Of a stretch of DNA of 37,495 nt, positions 27,313 to 35,720 are shown one piece after another (position 1 is the first letter of the stretch; each line of letters opens with the position of its first letter). The stretch is from the NCBI GenBank assembly GCA_013140485.1, contig JABFSS010000116.1:1-37495 (forward strand). The letters are read 5' to 3'. This stretch comes from Candidatus Peribacteraceae bacterium (GTDB taxonomy: Bacteria > Patescibacteriota > Gracilibacteria > Peribacterales > Peribacteraceae). The translations under genes and the position numbers were made by a program. Below the pieces are notes generated by a model. The model was given only the letters and a program-made list of their open reading frames with translations, ran no database searches and was not told the DNA's origin.

Positions 27313-28774
27313 CTCGATGACCATCGCCGAGGCCCATGACAAGCTTGCTCATCGCGAAGTGAGCTCGACTGAACTGGTTCAAGCCTGCATCGACCGAATT
27401 GAGAAGGTCGACGGAACTCTCAATGCCGTCGTGTATAGGAATTTTGACAAAGCCCTAGATCAAGCCAAAAAAGTCGATAGTGCAGGCAAGTTTGATCACC
27501 CCCTGACGGGAATCCCCTACCTCGTGAAAGACGTGTATTGCGAAGAGGGCGTTCAAACGACAGCCTGCAGTAATGTTTTACGTGAAAAAAATTACATTCC
27601 GCCATTTGACTCGACCACATCGAAGAGGCTTAAAGCAGTGGGTGCCATCAGCATCGGCAAAACGAATACCGATGAATTCACGATGGGAGCCTCCACGGAG
27701 ACTTCCTGCTATGGCGTCACAAGAAACCCGTGGGATACCACCCGGGTCGCCGGAGGCTCCTCGGGAGGCTCTGCCGCGGGCGTTGCCGCAGGCGAGGGAA
27801 TTTTCGCATTAGGAACGGATACCGGCGGTTCTATTCGCCAACCGGCGGCCTTTTGCGGCATCACGGGTCTTCGAGTGACCTACGGCCGCACGAGTCGCTA
27901 CGGAGTGATGAGTATGGGCAGCTCGATTGATACCATCGGACCGCTCTGCAGGAATGTGGAGGATTTGTGCATCGTGACGCAAGCGATAGCCGGTAAGGAT
28001 CCCCTGGATGCGACTACGGGCGACGTTCCTGTCCCCGATTACCGTTCCGAACTGAAGAAAGGAGTGAAGGGGCTGCGTGTGGGTATACCCAAGGAGTACT
28101 TTTTGGAGGGCATGAATGCTGAGGTGGAGGCCTCCGTGAAGGCCGCCACGGAGGTGTTCAAAAAACTCGGCGCAACGGTGATAGATATTTCCCTGCCACA
28201 CACGAAATATGCCACGGCAACGTACTATGTTATCTGCCCGTGCGCAGTGAGTTCGAACATGGCCCGATACGACGGCATTCGGTACGGGCATACGGCGGAT
28301 AAGCCGCAGAATCTTCTCGAGTATTACGAGTGTGTACGCAGCACCGGCTTCGGTGCCGAAGTGAAGCGCCGCATCATGATCGGAACGTATGCGCTCTCGG
28401 CCGGGTACGTTGATCAGTATTACCGACAAGCGCAGAAAGTCCGGACGCTCATCAAGAAAGACTTTGACGATGCATTCCGGACCGTAGATGTGATCGTCTC
28501 GCCGGTCTCCCCCACTCCGGCATTCACTATCGGAGCGCATGACGCAAATCCGATCGACATGTATCTCGAAGATATCTTTCTCACGAGTCAGGTCATGGCG
28601 GGCATCCCCGCACTCTCCGTGCCCTGTGGATTTTCCAAAGCACAGGGCTCCGTCCCCGCTCTCCCGCTCGGACTCCAGATCATGGGAGCGCAATGGCAGG
28701 AAGCAACCATCCTCCGTGCTGCACATGCGTACGAACAGGCGACGGAGTGGCATATGAAGAAACCCGTTCTATAG
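27305..28774 (+). CDS. gatA: Asp/Glu-tRNA(Asn/Gln) amidotransferase subunit A
   Basis: LTGIPYLVKDVYCEEGVQTTACSNVL, amidase signature VAGGSSGGSAAGVAAGEGIFALGTDTGGSIRQPAAFCGITGLR. Confidence 0.97.
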   Translation: MDSSMTIAEAHDKLAHREVSSTELVQACIDRIEKVDGTLNAVVYRNFDKALDQAKKVDSAGKFDHPLTGIPYLVKDVYCEEGVQTTACSNVLREKNYIPPFDSTTSKRLKAVGAISIGKTNTDEFTMGASTETSCYGVTRNPWDTTRVAGGSSGGSAAGVAAGEGIFALGTDTGGSIRQPAAFCGITGLRVTYGRTSRYGVMSMGSSIDTIGPLCRNVEDLCIVTQAIAGKDPLDATTGDVPVPDYRSELKKGVKGLRVGIPKEYFLEGMNAEVEASVKAATEVFKKLGATVIDISLPHTKYATATYYVICPCAVSSNMARYDGIRYGHTADKPQNLLEYYECVRSTGFGAEVKRRIMIGTYALSAGYVDQYYRQAQKVRTLIKKDFDDAFRTVDVIVSPVSPTPAFTIGAHDANPIDMYLEDIFLTSQVMAGIPALSVPCGFSKAQGSVPALPLGLQIMGAQWQEATILRAAHAYEQATEWHMKKPVL

Positions 28775-28856
28775 ATCAACTTCATTTGATTTTTGGAATT
28801 TATTTTTTTTGCTTCGTCTGACGGTGAAAAAAGTTTAAATCTCAAACACCAAAAAT

Positions 28857-29441
28857 CTATCGGAAGAGCCAACTCAGTACCCCCTTCTTCGGAGCCTCCG
28901 TGGAGTCCTTCTTGAAGACTCCATGCTTGGCCTCCATGACTTTCTTTTTTGTGGCTCTCTTGATCTCGATGGAGGGCTCCATGGAGGGTGTGTCGACGGT
29001 GACCGGAGTAGGGGATTCAGCAGCCGGCGGAGCGAGTCTTTGTTGCAAGGATCCCATGAGAATGTTTCCTTCGCGTAATCTGTCATTCAATGACTGGATG
29101 ACATCCCACTGCTTTTCGATTTGCTGGTTCTTGAGATCGAGCTCACGGCGGAGAATTTTCAAAATGTCTTCCGTGAGGCCCGATGACGAATCCGAGTGCG
29201 ATTTTTTCTCTACTGTCGGGGCTGAAGCAAAATTCCTCAGAAGGACGTCTTCTCGGATCTTCCAGGTGAAGTTTTCTCCTTTCTTCTTGAACGCATCGAC
29301 TTCCTTTAGTGACGGCTCGATCCCCGCACGGTCCGGATGCGACGCAGCCTCGGCGATCGTCTTGATCAAGCGGCGGACGGTGCTGTGAGAACGACCTGTC
29401 CTGGTTGCCGCTTCGGCGATGGTTAAGAGGGGAGTAGTCAT
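28857..29441 (-). CDS. HTH DNA-binding protein with coiled-coil region
   Basis: MTTPLLTIAEAATRTGRSHSTVRRLIKTIAEAA (HTH) followed by ILRRELDLKNQQIEKQWDVIQSLNDRLREGNILMGSLQQRL coiled coil. Confidence 0.7.
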   Translation of the reverse strand: MTTPLLTIAEAATRTGRSHSTVRRLIKTIAEAASHPDRAGIEPSLKEVDAFKKKGENFTWKIREDVLLRNFASAPTVEKKSHSDSSSGLTEDILKILRRELDLKNQQIEKQWDVIQSLNDRLREGNILMGSLQQRLAPPAAESPTPVTVDTPSMEPSIEIKRATKKKVMEAKHGVFKKDSTEAPKKGVLSWLFR

Positions 29442-29444
29442 GGG

Positions 29445-29506
29445 CTCCAAACTACCCTCCACGGAGCCTCCATGGAAGCCTCCAGACTGCGAATGACTAG
29501 CCTCCA
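29445..29506. promoter_or_regulatory. Five CTCCA motifs at 11-12 / 22 bp spacing upstream of the HTH gene (putative operator array)
   Basis: CTCCA at 29445, 29457, 29468, 29480 and 29502. Confidence 0.45.
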
Positions 29507-29534
29507 CGGCATCCTGATTGGATTATTGCATTCG

Positions 29535-31217
29535 TCAGTACGTGTGCTGCTCATAGCACTGCACGCAGTAGACCTTGTATCCGCGTGCCGGATCAAACGA
29601 CGAAGGTGTGGGCTTTCCGCAGTTCTGGCACTGCACCTCCCAAAGCTTCTGCGGATTACGCCGCTGCATGCGGATTTCGTTGCGCTCGTCCTGGTGCAGG
29701 CGAGGCAACGCGCGGCCGCGCGAACGGAGGTACTCGAATTCTTTCGGCATGATCTGATATGGCCGCCCTGTTTTTTCGCACCGAAGCACCTGCTTGCAGA
29801 TGGATACGTCCACCGCGGCATCGTCCTGAGGCAACGCCTGCATCGTGCCGGAGTAGCTCTGCTTCCGTTCCCAATCGAGGTGGGTATCTTCTTCGTACAG
29901 CCATCCGCGCGCCTGAATCTGTTCTTTGGTGAGGGGGAAGTACTTCTGCGCGACGGTGAAGTTGTAGGGGAAAGGGGAGAGGCGGGCGGGGAAGAATTCT
30001 CCCCACTCGCCGGTCGACTGCATGTGCGCGATGATGCGCGGGAGAAGGCTGAGGTACTCGTCTTTGGTGTACTGCTTGTTGAGGATGCAGTACTTGTGGT
30101 GGTGCAGCGATACGCATCCAAACACGTCGCGGCACGAGATGCAGTATTCGCTGTAGTGCGTATCGTGGCTGAAGTGACAGAGGATGGTGGAGATACACGA
30201 ATGCTGCCCGAACGCCGAGAAGCCTTCGTACAGCTTTTCGATCCTCCCGAAGAAATCCATGTCCTGGCACGTCCGTCCCTCGAAGCCGAAGCTCGAGTGG
30301 GACACGTCATCGCATTTCTCCAGATCGAAACTGTTGGTGCAGCGCAGGCAGCGCCACAGCCGGTCGCCGGTGACGCTCTCGCTCTGGATATTCTTGACGC
30401 CGCAATGGGGGAGTCGTCTGCGCATCGCTTCGTAGCGCATTTGGAACTCGGTCCACGCCTCCGGATTTTGTTTCAGCTCCTGTACTTTGAGTTTGTAGTC
30501 CTGCTCCGACATGCTCTCGTTGAGCACGTAGTACTTTTTGTGGCGCAGGCCCACGCACCCCAGACAGTCGGAACACCCTTTGCAGTCGTAACAGCTCTCG
30601 CAGTCCATCATGTTCTCGGAGCTGTCGACGTTGTAGCAGTTGAAGCAGACGCGCGCGTCCACACACGAGTGGCAGAGCTCGCAGTCGTAGGAAAGCGAAC
30701 AATCGAAACAGTCCCGGCAGCGAATAGCCCAGTACGTGAAATAGCATCCTTCGCACAGGTCGCTGCCGATGGCCAGGTAGCAGTCTTTGTTGGAGACGCA
30801 GTGATTTCCGTAGAGCGCGTTCTCCACGTTGGTATTGTGGAGATTCGGCCGCGGCACCACGGCCTTGAGTGCCGCGAATTGCTCGAAGAACGGCCTCGAG
30901 AAATCGTAGTCGCGCCCAAAGTGCAGCGGATCCATTTTGTCGTAGTCCCACCAGGAGCGTTGCTCAAACGTGACGATTTTCTTTACGGATTCCTGCGGAT
31001 AGAGGGCGATTATCCTGACGCCCGATTGGTCGCATGTCCGGTAATACATGTGCCGCTCATTGCGGAACGCGAGCCGGCGCTGACGACGACACTGCGGACA
31101 ATTGCGCGGCGGCCCGGGGAGTCCCATCTCGCGGAGGAATTCCTGTTCCGGCTTCTCAACCGAGAACTCTTGGCCGCAGGTGGAACAGGGGGATGCGGAG
31201 AGTGATGTGGGATTCAT
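29535..31217 (-). CDS. Cysteine-rich (about 40 Cys) zinc-ribbon-type protein
   Basis: CSTCGQEF...NCPQCRRQRR; DCYLAIGSDLCEGCYFTYWAIRCRDCFDCSLSYDCELCHSC...CESCYDCKGCSDCLGC; C-terminal CQNCGK...YCVQCYEQ. Confidence 0.85.
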   Translation of the reverse strand: MNPTSLSASPCSTCGQEFSVEKPEQEFLREMGLPGPPRNCPQCRRQRRLAFRNERHMYYRTCDQSGVRIIALYPQESVKKIVTFEQRSWWDYDKMDPLHFGRDYDFSRPFFEQFAALKAVVPRPNLHNTNVENALYGNHCVSNKDCYLAIGSDLCEGCYFTYWAIRCRDCFDCSLSYDCELCHSCVDARVCFNCYNVDSSENMMDCESCYDCKGCSDCLGCVGLRHKKYYVLNESMSEQDYKLKVQELKQNPEAWTEFQMRYEAMRRRLPHCGVKNIQSESVTGDRLWRCLRCTNSFDLEKCDDVSHSSFGFEGRTCQDMDFFGRIEKLYEGFSAFGQHSCISTILCHFSHDTHYSEYCISCRDVFGCVSLHHHKYCILNKQYTKDEYLSLLPRIIAHMQSTGEWGEFFPARLSPFPYNFTVAQKYFPLTKEQIQARGWLYEEDTHLDWERKQSYSGTMQALPQDDAAVDVSICKQVLRCEKTGRPYQIMPKEFEYLRSRGRALPRLHQDERNEIRMQRRNPQKLWEVQCQNCGKPTPSSFDPARGYKVYCVQCYEQHTY

Positions 31218-31576
31218 GAGATGAGGGGGAACGTCGATAATCTGAGTTGGAGTGCGATTTCTGCAGTGAGCTGTGATGCGAGCGTCGCATTCCCCGGATC
31301 GCGCACCGATTTTCCGACGAACTGAAAACAGTTGTAGACGCTGCTGAGAGTCAATCGGTACAGCACGTCCGCAAATGTCGGAATGGTGATTGTGGGATGC
31401 TCCGTGACAAAGAGCGCGAAGGATTCAATGCTGGGGAGTGCAATGCACGCATCTTCATCCATCACCCGGCGGTCGACGTACGCGCGAATCTCCGCACGGA
31501 GAATGCGGTGAAGGTCTTCCAGCTCTTGCCTCGAAAGAAGAGAGCGGGAAGCGAGTGATGTACGGGAGCGGGACAT
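31214..31576 (-). CDS. Hypothetical protein, translationally coupled (ATGA) to the Cys-rich protein gene
   Basis: MSRSRTSLASRSLLSRQELEDLHRILRAEIRAYVDRRVMDEDACIALPSIESF...; stop TGA overlaps the downstream ATG. Confidence 0.65.
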   Translation of the reverse strand: MSRSRTSLASRSLLSRQELEDLHRILRAEIRAYVDRRVMDEDACIALPSIESFALFVTEHPTITIPTFADVLYRLTLSSVYNCFQFVGKSVRDPGNATLASQLTAEIALQLRLSTFPLIS

Positions 31577-31607
31577 ACGTATGCGGGAAAATGAAAGAAA
31601 TCGTGAA

Positions 31608-31665
31608 GAAAAAATTTCAATGTGTGGGCGGTGTACAGAGATCCGAAGATCTCCGAGCACACCGC
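31608..31665 (-). terminator. Rho-independent terminator with a long stem
   Basis: GGGCGGTGT (31624-31632) pairs with ACACCGCCC (31657-31665), with an inner GAGATC-CGAA-GATCTC. T-rich tract follows on the minus strand. Confidence 0.7.
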
Positions 31666-31704
31666 CCTACGACACATTCACAGGGAGGTCATCACTTTTC
31701 AGTG

Positions 31705-32184
31705 TTAGGCGTGACATAACGCCCTCCAACCCAGACGGAAAAACTTCCATACTGGTTCCAGAAACGACGGCTTCAAATCTGTGGTGTCGATGTAGAACGG
31801 CGGCGGTTCGATGAGCATTGACTTGGTCCCGTCTGCTGATGACGCATGAATCACCAGCATCACGTGGACCCTGACACCTTTCCAGCGCTCACGGACCCGC
31901 TTGATGATTTCCTCTATGATCATCGATGTGGCGGTCTCAAAATCGCGATCCTCTCTCAGTGTGATGCCACTGAGGTTGTAACTGATCATGCTGCCATCAG
32001 CAGGATCACAGTAATCACAGAACTGGTTGTAGCAAGCAGCCGGCCCCCAATTCACTTTGTCGTGAGGATCTGCATGGAATTTGGGGACAACCACATTGCT
32101 AAACAGCCACCTTCTGAATCGCCAATTGATACTGAACGCCAAGGAGAACGGCGCATCTGCAGATAGGACAACTTTCGACTTCAT
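31705..32184 (-). CDS. Hypothetical protein (159 aa)
   Basis: MKSKVVLSADAPFSLAFSINWRFRRWLFSNVVVPKFHADPHDKVNWGP...; AAAGGGG Shine-Dalgarno upstream of ATG at 32184. The longer ORF to 32373 is possible. Confidence 0.55.
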   Translation of the reverse strand: MKSKVVLSADAPFSLAFSINWRFRRWLFSNVVVPKFHADPHDKVNWGPAACYNQFCDYCDPADGSMISYNLSGITLREDRDFETATSMIIEEIIKRVRERWKGVRVHVMLVIHASSADGTKSMLIEPPPFYIDTTDLKPSFLEPVWKFFRLGWRALCHA

Positions 32185-32541
32185 CGAGAACCCCTTTCTA
32201 GGTATTGGAGATGACTCTCCCGTGTTTTGAATGATCAGTCGCACCCCACTTGGGTTCCATGGCACACGCCACAGAAGTGAGGGGCCAAGAATCCAGGCCC
32301 ATAGCAGTTCGTGCAAAGGTGAGGCTAAAGCAGAATATGGAGTTTTAAGCTTCATTAAGCCAAAAAACCGCACTTGCGAATGTGTAACTGCAAACCGACG
32401 ACAGGTCTCTGCTTTTTTTCGACCGCATGCTGTTGTTGGAAATGTGACAACAAAACACTGCCGATTTGAACCTGATACTTCCTACTCTTCGTTGCAAAAC
32501 AAGGTATAGTCACAACTAATCCGACACTTCCCACCTCACAG

Positions 32542-33345
32542 ATGATCGAAGCATTTCTGCAGACCCTCGGCCTCAACGAGAATGAAATTAAGATCTACCT
32601 GTACCTGCTCACGCACGGGGAATCGATTGCGAGCATCATCGCCAAGCGCCTCACGATGAAGCGCGCGACCGTGTACCAAGTGCTGGAAACACTGGAGAGC
32701 AAAGAGCTGGTGTCGAGCTTTGAGAAGAATAAGGTGGCGCACTTCGATGCCGTGGATCCGGAGGATATCGTGCGTCTGTGCGAGCAGCGCGTGAGCCAGA
32801 TGCAGCGCATCCGCGAAAAGGCGGACGTACTGAAAGGGGAGTTCAAGAAGCTTCGCGAGCGCGGGAAGATGCCGACACTCGAGATTCGCGGGAAGATCAA
32901 ATACTACGAAGGGATGGATGCCGTCACAGACTTGATCAACGAGACGCTGGAGGAGAAGCACAGCGAGCAGCTCTGCTTCGGACTCAATACGTACCATGCT
33001 GAGCTGGCCGGTGACGATTGGGGGCAGTACACGAAGCTGCGCGTAAAGAAGGGGATGCACGTGAAGAGCATCCAGCCCGATACCGAGGCCGCCATTGAGT
33101 ACAAGTCACGCGACAAAGATGAGCTGCGGGAAACGCTCCTGGTCCCGCACGAGAAATTCCCCGGCCGCTGCGAGATCAACCTGATCGGCAACATGATCGC
33201 GATCTACACCACGCGCGGCCAGTCGCCGATGGGCATGAAGATGTACAACAAAGATATGGCCGAAGCGCTCACAAGCCTCTTTCGATTAGCATGGGAACGG
33301 GCGGAGTTTTATGACAAGAAGAAGCCGAAGGGGAATTTGCAATAA
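32542..33345 (+). CDS. TrmB-family transcriptional regulator
   Basis: MIEAFLQTLGLNENEIKIYLYLLTHGESIASIIAKRLTMKRATVYQVLETLESKELV (winged HTH), then YYEGMDAVTDLINETL effector-domain pattern. Confidence 0.85.
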   Translation: MIEAFLQTLGLNENEIKIYLYLLTHGESIASIIAKRLTMKRATVYQVLETLESKELVSSFEKNKVAHFDAVDPEDIVRLCEQRVSQMQRIREKADVLKGEFKKLRERGKMPTLEIRGKIKYYEGMDAVTDLINETLEEKHSEQLCFGLNTYHAELAGDDWGQYTKLRVKKGMHVKSIQPDTEAAIEYKSRDKDELRETLLVPHEKFPGRCEINLIGNMIAIYTTRGQSPMGMKMYNKDMAEALTSLFRLAWERAEFYDKKKPKGNLQ

Positions 33346-33365
33346 TACAGAAAATATTGTATAAT
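33337..33365 (+). promoter_or_regulatory. Sigma70-like promoter TTGCAA-N17-TATAAT
   Basis: TTGCAA 33337-33342, TATAAT 33360-33365, ATG at 33381. Confidence 0.65.
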
Positions 33366-33380
33366 ATAGACAACATCCAC

Positions 33381-33521
33381 ATGAGCCTCTCACAAGCCCG
33401 CAGCGGCAAATTCTCTCTCGGTATCTTCCACGATGCCCAGGTGCGGGCGGGCGTCTATCTCTGGCTCGTCATCGCCGGGCTCTGCGTGCTCCTGGCGAAT
33501 ATGGTGGGGGTGGGCGCCTGA
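33381..33521 (+). CDS. Small membrane protein (46 aa), below the ORF-track cutoff
   Basis: MSLSQARSGKFSLGIFHDAQVRAGVYLWLVIAGLCVLLANMVGVGA. One TM helix; promoter immediately upstream. Confidence 0.6.
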   Translation: MSLSQARSGKFSLGIFHDAQVRAGVYLWLVIAGLCVLLANMVGVGA

Positions 33522-33627
33522 TTGCCGTTACAGAACAATAATGATACGGTGTGCCGGCTCCTCACGAACACACCCGAGGAGACAAAGGTGACAGCTCTTT
33601 TTTGCATCACGAAGTTCTTTCTATCGC

Positions 33628-33703
33628 GGACTCGTAGCTCAATGGTTAGAGCGCTTCCCTGTCACGGAAGAGGTTGCGGGTTCGAGCCCCGTCGAGTCCG
33701 CCA
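33628..33703 (+). tRNA. tRNA-Asp (anticodon GTC), CCA encoded
   Basis: GGACTCG TA GCTC AATGGTTA GAGC G CTTCC CTGTCAC GGAAG ... GCGGG TTCGAGC CCCGT CGAGTCC GCCA; acceptor and anticodon stems pair perfectly. Confidence 0.97.
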
Positions 33704-33720
33704 GAATTTCTTTCCGAAAT

Positions 33721-33954
33721 ATGAATAGTGAAAAAAGCGAACAAAAGGATTTTCTTAAAATGTCAGTAGACGATCTAATGGCACTTGAATTGGGTGCTGG
33801 AGTAGATGCCTCAGCACGATTACGCAATCAGATCGTTAATTTCAAACTTCAAAAACAACTCTTAGAGAAAAATCGGAGTTTGGTATGGGCAACTTGGATA
33901 CTAGCAATCGCGACAATCATTCTTTCGATTCTCACATTATATCTTGGTGCTTAG
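33721..33954 (+). CDS. Small coiled-coil/TM hypothetical protein
   Basis: MNSEKSEQKDFLKMSVDDLMALELGAGVDASARLRNQIVNFKLQKQLLEKNRSLVWATWILAIATIILSILTLYLGA. Confidence 0.6.
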   Translation: MNSEKSEQKDFLKMSVDDLMALELGAGVDASARLRNQIVNFKLQKQLLEKNRSLVWATWILAIATIILSILTLYLGA

Positions 33955-33989
33955 AACCAATTTCGGTAGTATTCCTCGATAATACTAAT

Positions 33990-34646
33990 ATGAGCAGAGA
34001 GAAATATATTGCATGGATTCGGCCAGCAAAAGGTTATTTGGAGGCAATGAAACTCTGCTGCCAGGAATTATTGGATCCGAAACGGAATCGTCTTGAGAAT
34101 GATCCAACAGCTCCCAAAGGTTGGGAGATGGGTTATTACATTGAGAATCTTATTTCGCCGATTATTTATAACATAAAGCACGGAATTGAGGTTTTCTTAA
34201 AAGGAATACTTTTCCGATTTGGTACTCCCAATGAAAAGTCTCATGATTTAAGAGAACTTTTTGCTTCTGTAAAAAAAATTGTATTAGAAACTGATTGGCA
34301 GCCGATAGATATGGAGTCAGGTCAGAAGGTAATTGATCAGGCAGAAATTGATCGCGTAAAGACTGAGGTACTTAATAAGTTAGAGCCACTCATTGAATAT
34401 TTTTATAACAATCGAATTTTAAGTGAAAAATTGGGAATGAAAGATTTGCCTGATCCAAAAAATGAATTATTCAGATATCCGAACATGAGAGGAGACGCAC
34501 CATTTGATCATATTGGATTTGTAAATAAACTCACTGAGGGCGACATTAAGACAATCTGGGAGAAGATTGATGAAATCCTTCGGCACCTCAATGATATTGG
34601 CTATTTGATTTCTGTTGATGCTCGTTATAAACCAAGAAAATCTTAG
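33990..34646 (+). CDS. HEPN-like hypothetical protein
   Basis: GYYIENLISPIIYNIKHGIEVFLKGILFRFGTPNEKSHDLRELF resembles the HEPN pattern (HxIExxLKxxL...K.HDLxxLF). AT-rich gene. Confidence 0.55.
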   Translation: MSREKYIAWIRPAKGYLEAMKLCCQELLDPKRNRLENDPTAPKGWEMGYYIENLISPIIYNIKHGIEVFLKGILFRFGTPNEKSHDLRELFASVKKIVLETDWQPIDMESGQKVIDQAEIDRVKTEVLNKLEPLIEYFYNNRILSEKLGMKDLPDPKNELFRYPNMRGDAPFDHIGFVNKLTEGDIKTIWEKIDEILRHLNDIGYLISVDARYKPRKS

Positions 34647-34681
34647 TTATTCGAATCACGTTCATGGGCCGGATGCCGAGC

Positions 34682-35716
34682 TCACTCCAAATACAGCTCC
34701 GGGTTCCGTTTGACGCCTTTCACGCGCACTTCGAAGTGGAGGTGAATGCCCGTGGGGCCGTGGACGAGGCCGGTGTTGCCCATTTCAGCGATCAGTTGTC
34801 CGCGCTTTACGACGGCGCCGTTCTCGACGTTGAGTTTCCGGTTATGCGCGTAGAGCGTGACAAGGTCGTTGCCGTGGTCGATCTCGATGACGTTCCCGAA
34901 GCCGCCGTTCCATCCCAGATCCGCCCGAATGACGGTGCCGTCCTCGGCGGCGAAGATCGGTCCGCCGCCGCGCGTCTGGAGGTCAATCGCGTAGTGGCCG
35001 GGGTGGTACTTCTGCGTAAAGAAACAATCCGCGCAGGGCAACTGAAGCAGCGTCTGCGAGAGGATCGCACTGACGGTGGGCGCGACCGCCTTGCCGCCGG
35101 ACGGGAGGGCAATGGGGAGGCGAATATCTTTGGACGGCAGAGCGTCGGCAAATCGGAGCGCCTGGTCGACGGACGCGATGGCCGAATCTCCGGTGACGGG
35201 CTTGCCTCCCGGAATGATGATTTGTTCGCCGGCGACGACGAAGCCGCCCTTGATCCGGTTCTGTCGGACGATGTCGTCGAGAGGAATGTCGTAGAGCTGC
35301 GCGATGCGGGTGAGCGTCTGGCCGCGGCGCACGGTGTGGAGCACGCCGTCGACCGGGAGAATGACGAGTTCTTGGTTTGGCTTGAGCCGCGACGAATCGG
35401 TGAGGCCGTTGGTCCACCGGACCGTCTGCGCCGAGACGCCGTAGCGCGATGCGATCTTCTCGACGGATTCTCCGTCCTTCACGGTGTGAACGAGGCCCTC
35501 GCTGAACGCAAGGCGCGATCCCTGTTCACCGAGGGACGATGTCTTCATCAGGAAGCCTTCCTCAACGAAGAGAAATTGTTGGGTGGGAAATTCCATGTCT
35601 TCCGTGCTTCCCGCGGACGTTTGGGCGTACGGAGGTAACAGGGCGCTTGCAAGAAAAAGGAGTACGAGGAGACCGCGCACGCGCAGAGACAGCCAGCGGA
35701 TGAGGGGGGTGCGCAT
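34682..35716 (-). CDS. LysM/M23 peptidoglycan endopeptidase
   Basis: Two LysM-like units (HTVKDGESVEKIASRYGV..., HTVRRGQTLTRIAQLYDI...) and M23 motifs HPGHYAIDL and HLHFEVRV. Confidence 0.93.
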   Translation of the reverse strand: MRTPLIRWLSLRVRGLLVLLFLASALLPPYAQTSAGSTEDMEFPTQQFLFVEEGFLMKTSSLGEQGSRLAFSEGLVHTVKDGESVEKIASRYGVSAQTVRWTNGLTDSSRLKPNQELVILPVDGVLHTVRRGQTLTRIAQLYDIPLDDIVRQNRIKGGFVVAGEQIIIPGGKPVTGDSAIASVDQALRFADALPSKDIRLPIALPSGGKAVAPTVSAILSQTLLQLPCADCFFTQKYHPGHYAIDLQTRGGGPIFAAEDGTVIRADLGWNGGFGNVIEIDHGNDLVTLYAHNRKLNVENGAVVKRGQLIAEMGNTGLVHGPTGIHLHFEVRVKGVKRNPELYLE

Positions 35717-35720
35717 CGGA

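Noticed and set aside
29472-31205. 577-aa plus-strand ORF
   Set aside because: Antisense to the Cys-rich protein; no recognisable domain.
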